Shown: positions 1-9,235, counted from the first letter of the stretch. The stretch is 64,000 nucleotides of DNA from Methylomagnum ishizawai (GCF_019670005.1 NZ_AP019783.1:2630150-2694149), one strand, 5' to 3'. A program made the numbers and translations. Notes: generated by a model from the letters alone, not told the origin.

Positions 1-1
1 T

Positions 2-322
2 ACCGCCGCCGAAGCCGCCTACCGCGACGACGGCGCGTGGCTCGCCGGTTTGATCGAATACCTCAGGGGCAACCGCGACCTGCTGCGCGATGGGTTCCAG
101 GACGGCGGACGCCTCAGGCTGACCGTGCCGGAAGCCACCTATCTGGCCTGGATCGACGCCCGCGCCATCGACGCCACCAACCCGCTACCCCACTTCGAGG
201 CGGCGGGACTCGGACTTTCGGACGGGCGGGATTTCGGCTGGCCGGGCTATGTGCGGCTGAACTTCGGCTGTAGCCGCGCCCTGCTGGAACAAGCCCTGCG
301 CCGCATGGAAGCCCTGCGCTGA
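2..322 (+). CDS. C-terminal part of MalY/PatB-type PLP aminotransferase (cystathionine beta-lyase-like)
   Basis: The reading frame is open from the first bases of the window, so the 5' part of the gene is missing. The visible 106 residues contain a helix with a Tyr-Leu-Arg-Gly-Asn-Arg motif, a Pro-Glu-Ala-Thr-Tyr-Leu-Ala-Trp stretch and a final Val-Arg-Leu-Asn-Phe-Gly segment carrying the PLP-enzyme arginine. This is the C-terminal small domain of fold-type I aminotransferases of the MalY/PatB group, which cleave cystathionine or cysteine to pyruvate, ammonia and a thiol. The PLP lysine lies upstream of the window, so the exact activity cannot be checked. A class I/II aminotransferase of other specificity is the alternative. 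Confidence 0.75.
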   Translation, partial: TAAEAAYRDDGAWLAGLIEYLRGNRDLLRDGFQDGGRLRLTVPEATYLAWIDARAIDATNPLPHFEAAGLGLSDGRDFGWPGYVRLNFGCSRALLEQALRRMEALR

Positions 323-454
323 GCCGCGATCCCCCCACGATACGGGTGGACAGCCTCGCCTTTGCACGCGAAACTAATGCCCGCCACTGGCCCCGAACGC
401 CAGACGACAGATTCAAATTCCAAAGTAGAACGCAATCGCTTAAGGAGGGATTCC

Positions 455-781
455 ATGACCCACGCATTCCGTACCGCCACCCTGTTGGTCGCCCTGGCTT
501 CCGGCGCTCCCATCGCTTCCGCCCAGGCGGCCTATCCCGCCGCCGATTTCAAGCCTTCGGTGATCTACCTCGCGCCCGACTTCGCCTCCCACACTTCGGG
601 CGGCACCACCACCGCCCACGATCCCAAATATCCGGCGGCGACCTTCGAGGCCAAGGTCCTCTACCAAGCCCCGGACCTGGCCGCCCACAGCTCCAGCGCC
701 GCGGCGGCCGCCACCACCCCCTACGATCCCAAGTATCCGGCGGCGCATTTCGAGCCCCAGATCATCCATCCGGCCAAGTAA
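455..781 (+). CDS. Small secreted protein with three internal repeats, function unknown
   Basis: I do not recognise this 108-residue protein. The start is set by a clear AAGGAGG site about seven bases upstream, followed by a signal peptide (residues 1 to about 24, ending Ala-Ser-Ala-Gln-Ala). The mature part consists of two and a half copies of one unit: Tyr-Pro-Ala-Ala-x-Phe, a short beta-like stretch (VIYLAPD or VLYQAPD), then a Ser/Thr/Ala-rich tail. The last copy stops after QIIHPAK. There are no cysteines in the mature part. It stands alone between an aminotransferase gene and sbcD, with a 26-base palindrome after its stop. It is probably periplasmic or secreted. Confidence 0.7.
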   Translation: MTHAFRTATLLVALASGAPIASAQAAYPAADFKPSVIYLAPDFASHTSGGTTTAHDPKYPAATFEAKVLYQAPDLAAHSSSAAAAATTPYDPKYPAAHFEPQIIHPAK

Positions 782-790
782 AGGCCGCGA

Positions 791-816
791 CGCCGTGGGC
801 GGGCCCGCCCACGGCG
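791..816. terminator. 26-base perfect palindrome after the small secreted protein, possible terminator
   Basis: Thirteen bases (CGCCGTGGGCGGG) are followed directly by their exact reverse complement, ten bases after the preceding stop. Downstream is a short C-rich run rather than a T run, so it is a weak candidate for intrinsic termination. It could also stabilise the 3' end of the transcript. Confidence 0.45.
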
Positions 817-929
817 CTTCCCCCCGCAGCCCCTAAAGCAAGGCCACCTTCCCCTCCGGGGAGTACCCGTTTCCCGTCCGGCACGCTAAAGTCTCCCCCC
901 TCCGCCCAACCGCCCCCAGGGGAAACACC

Positions 930-2177
930 ATGCGCCTGCTGCACACCTCCGACTGGCACCTCGGCCAGACCTTCCACGACTACGACCGCGAGGAGGAGCA
1001 CAAGCTGTTCCTGGACTGGCTGCTGGACCGGCTGGAAGCGGAACGGGCCGACGCCCTGCTGGTGGCGGGCGATATCTTCGACAACGCCAACCCTTCCGCC
1101 AAATCCCAGGAACAGCTCTACCGTTTCGTCAGCGCGGCCAAGCGGCTTTGCCCCCGACTCGATATCGTGCTGATCGCGGGCAACCACGATTCCCCGGCCC
1201 GGCTGGAAGCGCCCTCGCCCCTGCTCGACGCCTTCGGCGTGCGGGTGGTGGGACCGGCCCGCGACCCTGCGGGCGGGTTCGACCCGGAACGGTTGGTGGT
1301 GCCCCTGACCCGCGCCGACGGCACGGTCGGCGCGTGGTGCCTCGCCGTGCCCTTCCTGCGCCCCGCCGACCTGGCCGCCTCCGAGGACAACGATGTGCTG
1401 GAACTGGCCGAGGACGATTACGTGCGCGGGGTCAAACGGCTCTACCGCCGGGTCTTGGATGCCGCCCTGGTCCGGCGGCAAGCGGGGCAAGCCCTGATCG
1501 CCCTGGGCCATTGCCATATCGCGGGCGGCGCGGTGTCGGAAGATTCCGAGCGGCGCATCGTGGTCGGCGGGGCCGATTCATTGCCCCGTGGCATCTTCGC
1601 CGCCGAACTGGCCTATGTGGCGCTGGGCCACCTACACCGCGCCCAAACCATCGGCGGGGAGGGACGCCTGCGCTATTCGGGCAGTCCCCTGCCGCTCTCC
1701 TTCAGCGAGATCGATTATCCGCACCAAATCCTGCGGGTCGATCTGGACGGCGAGCGGGTCGCCGCCGTCGAAGCCATCCCGGTGCCGCGCTTCGTGCCGC
1801 TGCTGCGCGTGCCCGAGCAACACGCGCCCGTGACCGAAGTGCTGGATATCCTGGCCGGGCTGGACCTCCCGGAGGTGCCGCTACGGCCCTATCTCGAAGT
1901 CCGGGTGCGGCTCGACCTGCCGGAACCCGGCCTCGCGGCGCGGATCGAAGCCGCCCTCGACGGCAAGCACGTCCGCCTCGCCCGCATCGACCGCCGCCAC
2001 GGCCCCGCGGCGGGCGGCGAAGACCCCGCCCAGCCCTTGGAGGAACTCGGCGACTTCCGGCCCGGCACCGTGTTCCAGAACCTCTACGCCCGCCATTACC
2101 ACGGCGAAACCCCGCCCGAATTGCGGCAAGCCTTCGACACTTTGTTGAGCCTGTGCCAACTGGAGGAAGGCGCATGA
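930..2177 (+). CDS. sbcD: Exonuclease subunit SbcD (Mre11-type nuclease)
   Basis: This is the nuclease subunit of the SbcCD complex, which opens hairpins and trims DNA ends in the cytoplasm. The 415-residue protein shows the full metallophosphoesterase motif set: HTSDWHLG at the N terminus (residues 5-12), a GDIFD motif near residue 50, GNHDSPAR near residue 85, LGHCH and then ALGHLHRAQ in the middle. The C-terminal capping domain follows and the length is normal for the family. The start has an AGGGGAAA ribosome site. The stop overlaps the sbcC start in an ATGA, so the two subunits are translationally coupled. Confidence 0.95.
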   Translation: MRLLHTSDWHLGQTFHDYDREEEHKLFLDWLLDRLEAERADALLVAGDIFDNANPSAKSQEQLYRFVSAAKRLCPRLDIVLIAGNHDSPARLEAPSPLLDAFGVRVVGPARDPAGGFDPERLVVPLTRADGTVGAWCLAVPFLRPADLAASEDNDVLELAEDDYVRGVKRLYRRVLDAALVRRQAGQALIALGHCHIAGGAVSEDSERRIVVGGADSLPRGIFAAELAYVALGHLHRAQTIGGEGRLRYSGSPLPLSFSEIDYPHQILRVDLDGERVAAVEAIPVPRFVPLLRVPEQHAPVTEVLDILAGLDLPEVPLRPYLEVRVRLDLPEPGLAARIEAALDGKHVRLARIDRRHGPAAGGEDPAQPLEELGDFRPGTVFQNLYARHYHGETPPELRQAFDTLLSLCQLEEGA

Positions 2178-5100
2178 AAATCCTGGCGATACGCGGCAAG
2201 AACCTCGCCTCGCTGGCGGGGGAATTCCAGGTGGATTTCCGCATGGAACCTTTGGCCTCGGCGGGTTTGTTCGCCATCTGCGGCCCCACCGGCGCGGGCA
2301 AAAGCACCTTGCTCGACGCGCTCTGCCTCGCGCTCTACAACCGCACGCCGCGCCTCGCCGGGGTGCCGGGCCAGGGCGTGGAATTGCCGGACGTGAAGGA
2401 TTCGCCCATCGGCCAGCAGGACACCCGCAACCTCCTGCGGCGCGGGGCGGGCGAAGGCTATGCCGAGGTCGAATTCCTGGGCAACGATGGCCACGAATAC
2501 CGCGCCCGCTGGTCGGTATGGCGGGCCAACCGCAAGCCCGGCAACAAGCTGCAAGCCGTGGACATGAGCCTCGTCAAACTGCCGGAAGCCATCGCCATCG
2601 GTGCCCGCAAGACCGAAGTCCTGCCCGAGATCGAACAGCGCCTGGGACTCAGCTTCGAGCAATTCCGCCGCGCCGTGCTATTGGCCCAGAACGAATTCGC
2701 CGCCTTCCTCAAGGCCGACGACGCCGAGCGCGGCAAGCTGTTGGAAACCCTGACCGGCACCCAGATTTATAGCCTGCTGTCGCGCAAGGCCCACGAACGC
2801 GACAAGGAGGAACAGGCCAAGCTGAAGGAACTCCAGGCCCGGTTGGAAGGCCACAAGCCGCTGGACCCCGCCGAGCGCCGCGCCCACGAAGCCGAACACG
2901 CCGCCGCCGTGGAAGCCACCGCCCGGCTCGAAACCGAGCGCGACACGCTGGAAAGCCATCTGCGCTGGCACGGGGAATGGTCGGAAGCCCAGGCCAACGA
3001 AGCCGCCGCCCTTGCCCGCCACCAAGACAACGAGCGCCATCACGCCGAAGCCGAACCGCGCCGCCGCTTCCTGGCCCGGCTCGCCCAGGTGCGAGCGGCG
3101 GCAACCCCGCTCCGCGCCGCCGACGAAGCGGAGGCCCAAGTCGAAACCGCCCGCGCCGAAGCCGCCCGCCTCGAAGCCGAAGCCGAAGCCGCCGAACAAA
3201 CCCGCGCCCAGGCCGCAACCGCCCTGGAGTCCGCCCGCGCCGCCACGCTCGCCGCCCAACAGGCCCAAGCCGCCGCCGCGCCCGACCTGGAACGGGCCAA
3301 AGCGCTGGACACGGAAACCGCCCTCACGGCCCAGACCCACGCCGAACGCGCCCGCGAACTGGAAACCGCCCGCGCCGCCTTGGCCCAAGCCGAACAGCAG
3401 TTCGCCGCCTCCCGGACCGAACAAGCCGCGACCACCCAGGAATACGAAACCACCGCCGCTTGGCTGGCGGCGGACAAGCAAGCCATCACCCGGAAGTTGT
3501 CGGAAGCCTGGCCGCGCTGGGATGAATTGCTCCGATCCGCCGGTATCCAAGAGCGGGAAACCGTCGCCGCCCTCGCCCAGCAATCCCAAGCCGCCCGCGA
3601 CGTGGAAACCAGCCTGAACGCACGGGAACAAGCCCGCCTAGCCCGCGAACAGGAAGAACGCGCCGCCCAAGCCGCCGAAACCGGATACCAAGCCGCCGAA
3701 CGCACCAGCGCCGGTTTCGACGGGGAAAAACTGGCCGGGGAACGCCGCGCCCTGGACGCCCGGCGCGACGACTTGGCGCGGGCGGAAAAGCTGTGGCGGG
3801 GCTACGCCGAAGCCGAAACCCGCCGCGCCGAACTCGAACAGCAACGCGACCGCCTGGACCAAGACCGCGCCGCCGCCACCGCCGAACTCGCCCGCATCGC
3901 CGCCGACAAACCCGGCACCGAAGCCCGCGCCCACCAAGCCCAACACGCCCTCGACACCGCCAAGCTGGCCTGTGCCGAAAATATCGAGCAATTGCGCGGC
4001 CAGTTGGCACCGGGCCAACCCTGCCCGGTCTGCGGCTCGCCCGAACATCCCTACGCCCAGGAAGCACCGGCCCTGCGCGCCGTGCTGGACGCGCTCGCGC
4101 AAGCCGCCACCGCGCAACGGCAAGCCCTGGAAACCCTTCTGGACCAGGAACGCGGCCAACGTGCCGCGCTGGCCCTCTGCCAAAAACAAGCCGCAGACAT
4201 CCAACCCGCCCTGGACCGGCTCGCACACGACACCGCCCGGCTGGCCGCGACGTGGACGGCGGAACCCTTGGCCGGAGAACTGGCGGAAATCCCGGAACCC
4301 GGCCGCCCCGGCTGGTTCGCCACCCAACTGGCGGCGGTCAACACGGCGCGGGCCGACCTGGAAACACGGGAAACCGCCGCCCGCCGCGCCCAGGCCGCGC
4401 TCGACACCGCCCGCCAAATCCGCGACACCGCCCGCGAGGCGCTGAACCTGGCCCGGCAGCGCGAAACCGCCGCCGAAACCGCCCGCGCCCGCCACCAGGA
4501 CGCCCTGGGCCAAGCCGAAGCCCTCGCCCTGCAAGCGGCGGAACGGCGCGACCGCTCGCTGGCCGACCTCGCCCAAATCCTGCCGGACTCCGGCTGGCAA
4601 GACCCTTGGCGGGCCGATCCCGGCGGTTTCCATGCCAAGCTCAAGCAGCGGGTGGATATCTACCAAGCGCGGCAACGCCAGCGCGACGCACTGAAACAGC
4701 GGCTCGAAATCCTGGCCGCGACCCTCGGTTCCCAACAAGCGGCGCAACAAAAAGCCCTCGACCAGCACCGGGAGGCCGAACGGATTTTCCAGGACATCGA
4801 CCGCCGCTTGAGCCAACAACGCGGCGAACGCGCCCGGCTATTCGACGGCGCATCCACGGCGGCGGTGGAAAACACCCTGCGGCAAGCCCTGGAAGCCGCC
4901 CAAGACCGGGAACGAACCGCCACCCGAACAGCGGAGCAAGCCCGCACCCAGGCCACCACCGCGCACACCCGCCTGGATTCGGCCCACCACCGGCTCGGCC
5001 AGCATGAACAAGCGGCCCGGACCCGCGCCGACGCCCTGGCTGAATGGCTGGCCCACTTCAACGCCGAGCGCCCGCAAGAACCCGCCCTCGACCTGGCCGG

Positions 5101-5914
5101 ACTGCGCCAACTCCTGGGCCACGACGCCCCCTGGATCGAAACCGAACGCCTAGCCCTGCAAGCCCTCGCCGACGCCCTGCGGGAGACCCGCGCCATCGCC
5201 GAGGAACGCCGCCAGCGCCGCCTCGCCATCGAACAACGCCGCGCCACCCCGGCCACGGCGGACAGCCTGCGCGGACGCCTCGCCCTCCTGGCCGAAGAAC
5301 TCAAGGCCGCCGACACCCGCCGGGTGGAACTCGCGGCCCTGCTCCGCGCCGACGACCAGCGCCAAGCCCAGACCGCCGCCCTCCTGGCCGGGATCGGACA
5401 GCAAGCGGCCAGCGCCCGGCTCTGGGGCCAGCTCAACGAGTTGATCGGTTCGCACGATGGCAAGAAATTCCGCAACTACGCCCAGCAGCTCAGCCTGGAG
5501 GTGCTGATCGCCTACGCCAACCGCCATCTGGCCGACCTATCGCGGCGCTACCGGCTCAGGCGGGTGCCGGACAAGCTGGCCCTGATGGTGGAGGACCGGG
5601 ACATGGCCGACGAGGTGCGCTCGGTGCATTCGCTGTCGGGCGGGGAATCGTTCCTGGTGTCTCTGGCCCTGGCCCTGGGGCTGGCCGCGCTGTCCTCGAA
5701 CAAGGTGCGGGTGGAATCGCTGTTCATCGACGAGGGCTTCGGCAGCCTCGACAGCGACACCCTGCGCGTCGCCATGGACGCCCTGGATTGCCTGCACGCA
5801 CAGGGGCGGAAGGTGGGGGTCATCTCCCATGTGCAGGAGATGACCGAGCGGATCGGGACGCGGGTCCAGGTCAAACGCCTGGCGGGGGGGAAAAGCCGGG
5901 TGTACATCGGCTGA
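2174..5914 (+). CDS. sbcC: Exonuclease subunit SbcC (Rad50-type SMC-like ATPase)
   Basis: This is the ATPase and coiled-coil subunit of SbcCD. The 1,246-residue protein begins at the ATG that overlaps the sbcD stop; an in-frame open stretch extends far upstream but lies inside sbcD. Walker A GPTGAGKS is at residues 37-44. Two very long Ala/Glu/Arg/Gln-rich coiled coils flank a zinc hook CPVC at Cys617 and Cys620. The C-terminal lobe carries the signature HSLSGGES and Walker B SLFIDEGFGSLD. The coiled-coil DNA is extremely GC-biased, which produces long meaningless open frames on the other strand. The 3' end overlaps the convergent rhodanese-ankyrin gene by 44 bases. Confidence 0.95.
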   Translation: MKILAIRGKNLASLAGEFQVDFRMEPLASAGLFAICGPTGAGKSTLLDALCLALYNRTPRLAGVPGQGVELPDVKDSPIGQQDTRNLLRRGAGEGYAEVEFLGNDGHEYRARWSVWRANRKPGNKLQAVDMSLVKLPEAIAIGARKTEVLPEIEQRLGLSFEQFRRAVLLAQNEFAAFLKADDAERGKLLETLTGTQIYSLLSRKAHERDKEEQAKLKELQARLEGHKPLDPAERRAHEAEHAAAVEATARLETERDTLESHLRWHGEWSEAQANEAAALARHQDNERHHAEAEPRRRFLARLAQVRAAATPLRAADEAEAQVETARAEAARLEAEAEAAEQTRAQAATALESARAATLAAQQAQAAAAPDLERAKALDTETALTAQTHAERARELETARAALAQAEQQFAASRTEQAATTQEYETTAAWLAADKQAITRKLSEAWPRWDELLRSAGIQERETVAALAQQSQAARDVETSLNAREQARLAREQEERAAQAAETGYQAAERTSAGFDGEKLAGERRALDARRDDLARAEKLWRGYAEAETRRAELEQQRDRLDQDRAAATAELARIAADKPGTEARAHQAQHALDTAKLACAENIEQLRGQLAPGQPCPVCGSPEHPYAQEAPALRAVLDALAQAATAQRQALETLLDQERGQRAALALCQKQAADIQPALDRLAHDTARLAATWTAEPLAGELAEIPEPGRPGWFATQLAAVNTARADLETRETAARRAQAALDTARQIRDTAREALNLARQRETAAETARARHQDALGQAEALALQAAERRDRSLADLAQILPDSGWQDPWRADPGGFHAKLKQRVDIYQARQRQRDALKQRLEILAATLGSQQAAQQKALDQHREAERIFQDIDRRLSQQRGERARLFDGASTAAVENTLRQALEAAQDRERTATRTAEQARTQATTAHTRLDSAHHRLGQHEQAARTRADALAEWLAHFNAERPQEPALDLAGLRQLLGHDAPWIETERLALQALADALRETRAIAEERRQRRLAIEQRRATPATADSLRGRLALLAEELKAADTRRVELAALLRADDQRQAQTAALLAGIGQQAASARLWGQLNELIGSHDGKKFRNYAQQLSLEVLIAYANRHLADLSRRYRLRRVPDKLALMVEDRDMADEVRSVHSLSGGESFLVSLALALGLAALSSNKVRVESLFIDEGFGSLDSDTLRVAMDALDCLHAQGRKVGVISHVQEMTERIGTRVQVKRLAGGKSRVYIG

Positions 5915-6713
5915 CGCCGGCCCGTTCCACCCCGGCCAAGCGCCGCCGCCCGCGCCGCAGCAGGTTGAGGATATCGAGGTTCGCCGCCAAATCCAGGGCG
6001 GTGAAATCGTCCTGGGTCTTGATCTGGGCGTCGGCCCCGGCCTCCAGCAGATAGGCCACGGCCTCGGTCTTGCCCGCCGAGGCGGCGTAGATCAGGCCGG
6101 TCGCCCCCGCCGGATTGCGCCGGTTGATATCGATCCCGGCCTCCAGCAAGGCGGCGATGGTCTTCACGTCGTCGCTATAACACGCGGCCCACAGGGCGTC
6201 GTTGCCATAGGCGTCGGCGCGGCGGAGGTCGGCCCCGGCCTCGACCAAGCCCCGGACGATATCCGCCAAGCCGCGCTGGCAGGCCTTGATCAAGGGCGGG
6301 GTGCCGCAAGGCAGGGGATGATTGGCGTCGCCGGGATCGCCGCCCTGTTCCAGCAGCCATTCCGCCACCGGGTTGAGCTTGACCACGGCGGGACCGCGCG
6401 GCGGACCCTCGATGGCCTGCCCCGCCTTCTGCCAGGCGTAGAACCCCCCCTCCAGGCTGTACACCTCGCTGAAGCCGCAGTTCGCCAGCAAGCGGGCGCA
6501 ATCCAGGCTGTTATTGCCCCGGTAGCAATAGATCAACAAGGGCATATCGCGTCGGAACTTCTTGACCGTGGATTGTATGGTCGAGAGGGTGGCATGGATG
6601 GCGCCGGGAATGCGGGCGTCGCCGTAGGCGGCGGCATCGCGCACATCGAGGATCACCGGGGATTTTTGGCGGACCAGCGCGGAGGCCGCCGCTATGGAAA
6701 TTTGCTGAATCAT
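5871..6713 (-). CDS. Rhodanese domain fused to ankyrin repeats
   Basis: This 280-residue cytoplasmic protein joins two domains. Residues 1 to about 105 form a single rhodanese (GlpE-like) domain with LDVRDAAAY, the active-site loop CYRGNNS (Cys63) and a final GGFYAW motif, so sulfur transfer is plausible. Residues about 116-255 form three or four ankyrin repeats (GTPPLIKACQRG, NDALWAACYSDD, GATGLIYAASAGK, FTALDLAANL), which usually bind partner proteins. The last 25 residues are Arg/Pro-rich and overlap the end of sbcC, so the true C terminus may be recent read-through. The physiological sulfur acceptor is unknown. Confidence 0.85.
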   Translation of the reverse strand: MIQQISIAAASALVRQKSPVILDVRDAAAYGDARIPGAIHATLSTIQSTVKKFRRDMPLLIYCYRGNNSLDCARLLANCGFSEVYSLEGGFYAWQKAGQAIEGPPRGPAVVKLNPVAEWLLEQGGDPGDANHPLPCGTPPLIKACQRGLADIVRGLVEAGADLRRADAYGNDALWAACYSDDVKTIAALLEAGIDINRRNPAGATGLIYAASAGKTEAVAYLLEAGADAQIKTQDDFTALDLAANLDILNLLRRGRRRLAGVERAGVSRCTPGFSPPPGV

Positions 6714-7385
6714 GGTTCGACCGAACTACCTTGTCTATGAATCGCCGCCCTTCCCGCCCGGAACCCGGCCGGGAAGCGGCGTCAACACCACGCACCCACG
6801 GCTAGCCGTGGGAACCCAAGAAACACGTCATGGCCGTGGGTGTGCAAACATCTTGCCAAGCTCCGGAAAGCGCGTATTCAAGGAACGCCACGCATTCTTC
6901 CAGGCTGGCGGTAGGGTTTCCGGGCCGGGGCGGCGGGAAATCCGAACCATGAACAGGCACGGAGCCGGTTTAGGGCGGGATAACGCCCGTGAATGGTGCA
7001 TCGACGCCGCCCACCCCAGGGCCGGGGGGAAGAAGACGTTTCCCGGAGGCACCGCGCCCGAAAATGGCACGGGACAGTCAAAGGCCTCCAACGGATACAT
7101 GGATACACAGGATAGATACGCCGGGTATGGAAATAAGCGATATCGGATCGAAAATCCCGGCGGATTAAGCGGCCAATGATAGTGGGAAACACGCCGCTAC
7201 TTCGCCATATAATGACTTGTCCATACCTATAATCCGCTGGTGTCGCCATGGGAGAGCCAGTTTCGCCCATACGGACTCCGGTTTAATCCATTTGCGTTTG
7301 GATATACATATGCAAAGTTACGCAATATAGTCTACCTTGATTAAACCTAACGAGACCAACCACCACCTTAAGGATTTGAAGTGCC
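6714..7385. other. 672-base intergenic region with an 18-base palindrome and AT-rich promoter-like DNA
   Basis: No convincing gene is seen. The left part holds a perfect 18-base palindrome at 6795-6812, and half of its arm recurs about 20 bases later in GGCCGTGGGTG. Open frames on the minus strand across 6828-7270 are Pro/Arg-rich, lack a ribosome site and are probably chance. The right part, from about 7180, is clearly AT-richer than the surroundings and contains TATAAT at two places. It is probably the promoter region of the Pil-Chp-like cluster that begins at 7386. Confidence 0.5.
6795..6812. repeat. 18-base perfect palindrome
   Basis: The sequence CCCACGGCTAGCCGTGGG is its own reverse complement. 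It lies in a region without a recognisable gene. Similar GCCGTGGG hairpins mark the ends of some IS200/IS605 elements, but no transposase remains here, so a mobile origin is only a guess. Confidence 0.6.
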
Positions 7386-8210
7386 ATGAAAACACAGAGT
7401 GACAATCCGGGTTTGCACAGCATGCCAAGCGCCAGGGTCGCGGCGCTGGGATTCGGCGCGATGGATATGGAGCGGCTGAACCGCATGTTCCAAACCCCCC
7501 GTCCCGGCGCGAGGCGCTACGCCATCGTACCGCCCGGCGAACGGGACTCCTTCGACATACTCCTGGTCAATTGCGACGAACCGGCCATCCAGCGCGACCG
7601 CGACACCCTGCTCCGCAACCATTCCCAAGCCATCTGGGTCGCGGTCGGCCACGGCAGCGCCGACTGCGCCCCGGAACACCAACTGCGCGGCATGCTCATC
7701 GCCACCAAGGTGCTGGGCCTGTTGGACCGGCTGCCGCTCGCCCAGCCGCAACCGGCCCCCGTGGCGGCGGCCCCGGCCCCGGAAACCCTGCCCGGCTACC
7801 GGGCCCTGGTGGTGGACGACAGCCTGGCGATCCAGAAATCCCTGGAATTCAACCTCGCGACCCTGGAACGGATCGCCGCCGTCGATTTCGCCGACGACGG
7901 GGAAAGCGCCCTGGCCAAGGCCGAATCCACCCATTACGACCTGATCTTCCTGGACGTGATGATGCCGGGGATCGATGGCTATGAAACCTGCGCCCGGCTA
8001 CGCAAGCGCCCGGCCTACAAGAAAACCCCGATCATCATGGTCTCGGCCAAGACCTCGCCGCTGGACGAGGTCAAAGGGGTCATCTCCGGCTGTACCACCT
8101 ACCTGAACAAGCCCATCCAACCGGAAGCCTTCCACAAGCTCGGCCGCCGCATCCTGGGTTGGCTGGAAAACTACCGGGCCGATAGCGGACCCACCCCCCC
8201 ACGCCCATAG
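7386..8210 (+). CDS. PilG-like response regulator with an extra N-terminal domain
   Basis: This 274-residue protein is the first gene of the Pil-Chp-like cluster. The C-terminal half (from about residue 138) is a receiver domain with ALVVDDS, the phosphorylatable Asp190 in IFLDVMMPG, MVSAKT and the conserved Lys in LNKP. It is closest in style to PilG, including the DGYETCARLRK segment. The N-terminal 115 residues form a separate domain with no recognised catalytic motif, joined by a Pro/Ala-rich linker. PilG itself is about 135 residues, so this version carries an added module. It is likely phosphorylated by the ChpA-like kinase downstream to control type IV pilus function. Confidence 0.8.
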   Translation: MKTQSDNPGLHSMPSARVAALGFGAMDMERLNRMFQTPRPGARRYAIVPPGERDSFDILLVNCDEPAIQRDRDTLLRNHSQAIWVAVGHGSADCAPEHQLRGMLIATKVLGLLDRLPLAQPQPAPVAAAPAPETLPGYRALVVDDSLAIQKSLEFNLATLERIAAVDFADDGESALAKAESTHYDLIFLDVMMPGIDGYETCARLRKRPAYKKTPIIMVSAKTSPLDEVKGVISGCTTYLNKPIQPEAFHKLGRRILGWLENYRADSGPTPPRP

Positions 8211-8334
8211 CCCATAATAGGCACGCCTTGATACCCCAGGTTGGCCCCTGCCCGGTTGGGAAACCTTTCCCGGACCGGCCAGGGCACCGTGCCGCCGGGC
8301 CGGCCCACCCACCACGCATACGAGGAACCTCCCC

Positions 8335-8697
8335 ATGACCGTCAAAAAAATATTGATCTGCGACGATTCCGCCACCGACCTCGCCCGCCTGCAACAAGTC
8401 CTGCACGAGGCGGGGCATACCCTGCTGACCACCACCAGCGGGGAAGAGGCCGTCAACCGCGCCAAGCGGGAACAGCCCGACGCCATTTTCCTCGACATCG
8501 TCATGCCCGGCATGGACGGCTTCGCCGTCTGCCGGAGCCTGCACACCGACCAGGATACCAAGCACATCCCGGTGGTCTTCGTCAGTACCAAGCACCAGAA
8601 GGCCGACCAGGTTTGGGCGAAGATGCAGGGCGCGAAAGGCATCGTCGGCAAGCCCTACGAAGGGCGCGAAATCCTCGAAATATTAGAGATGCTCTAA
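8335..8697 (+). CDS. PilH-like single-domain response regulator
   Basis: This 120-residue protein is a stand-alone receiver domain with ILICDDS, Asp54 in IFLDIVMPGMDGF, the Thr/Ser position in VFVSTK and Lys in VGKPY. The segment ADQVWAKMQGAKG is characteristic of PilH, the second regulator of the twitching-motility chemosensory system. It lacks an output domain and so acts by binding a partner or as a phosphate sink. It sits between the PilG-like gene and the CheW/PilI gene in the same orientation; the next start is four bases after its stop. Confidence 0.85.
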   Translation: MTVKKILICDDSATDLARLQQVLHEAGHTLLTTTSGEEAVNRAKREQPDAIFLDIVMPGMDGFAVCRSLHTDQDTKHIPVVFVSTKHQKADQVWAKMQGAKGIVGKPYEGREILEILEML

Positions 8698-8701
8698 CGC
8701 C

Positions 8702-9235
8702 ATGGCCCCCGACAACGCCGCATCCCCCTTCGCGGACGCCCCGGAATGGCTGCCGCTCATGGAAACCCTGGCCTTGCTCCACGCCCCCGCCCACACCGGC
8801 GCGGCCGCGCCCGCGGCCCGCTTCGGATTCCGGACGGGCGGGCTGGGCTGGCTGTTGCCCGCGGCAGCGCATAGCGAGATCGTCATGCGGCCGGGGATCA
8901 ACCCGTTCCCCGGCACGCAGCCCTGGTTCGACGGCCTATTGAACCTGCGCGGCCATCTGGTGCCGGTCTTCGACCTGGGCCGCTGGCTGGGCGCGACCCG
9001 GACCGGAACCCGCCATTTGCTCGCCATCGGCCGGGGCGAACGGGTCGCGGCGGTATGGAGCGACGGCCTCCCGGAAACCCTGGACGCCGCGCCCCCCCCC
9101 GCGCCGCCCGCGCGCGTGCCCACGCCCCTGCGGCCCTATGTCCAGGGCGGACGGGCGCACGGCGGCGAGATTTGGCTCGAAATCCACTTCGAGACCTTGT
9201 TCGCCGACCTGGGGTCGCGGATCGCCTTGGAGTAA
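8702..9235 (+). CDS. PilI-like CheW-domain adaptor
   Basis: This 177-residue protein has a CheW-type SH3-like fold signature, GLLNLRGHLVPVFDLGRWLG, at about residues 78-98, flanked by hydrophobic strands such as LLAIGRGERVAAVWSD. CheW and PilI link receptors to the CheA-type kinase. Its place between the PilH-like regulator and the ChpA-like kinase supports the PilI role. The central Pro/Ala-rich loop is longer than in typical CheW. The start lies four bases after the pilH-like stop, so the genes are very likely co-transcribed. Confidence 0.8.
   Translation: MAPDNAASPFADAPEWLPLMETLALLHAPAHTGAAAPAARFGFRTGGLGWLLPAAAHSEIVMRPGINPFPGTQPWFDGLLNLRGHLVPVFDLGRWLGATRTGTRHLLAIGRGERVAAVWSDGLPETLDAAPPPAPPARVPTPLRPYVQGGRAHGGEIWLEIHFETLFADLGSRIALE

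Noticed and set aside
1148-2173. Upstream extension of the sbcC frame by about 340 codons
   Set aside because: It lies inside sbcD in another frame and is Arg/Pro-rich; the true start overlaps the sbcD stop and begins MKILAIRGKN, as expected.
6828-7270. Minus-strand open frames of 90 and 130 codons in the gene-free region
   Set aside because: They are Pro/Arg-rich, mutually overlapping, have no ribosome site and match no family I know.
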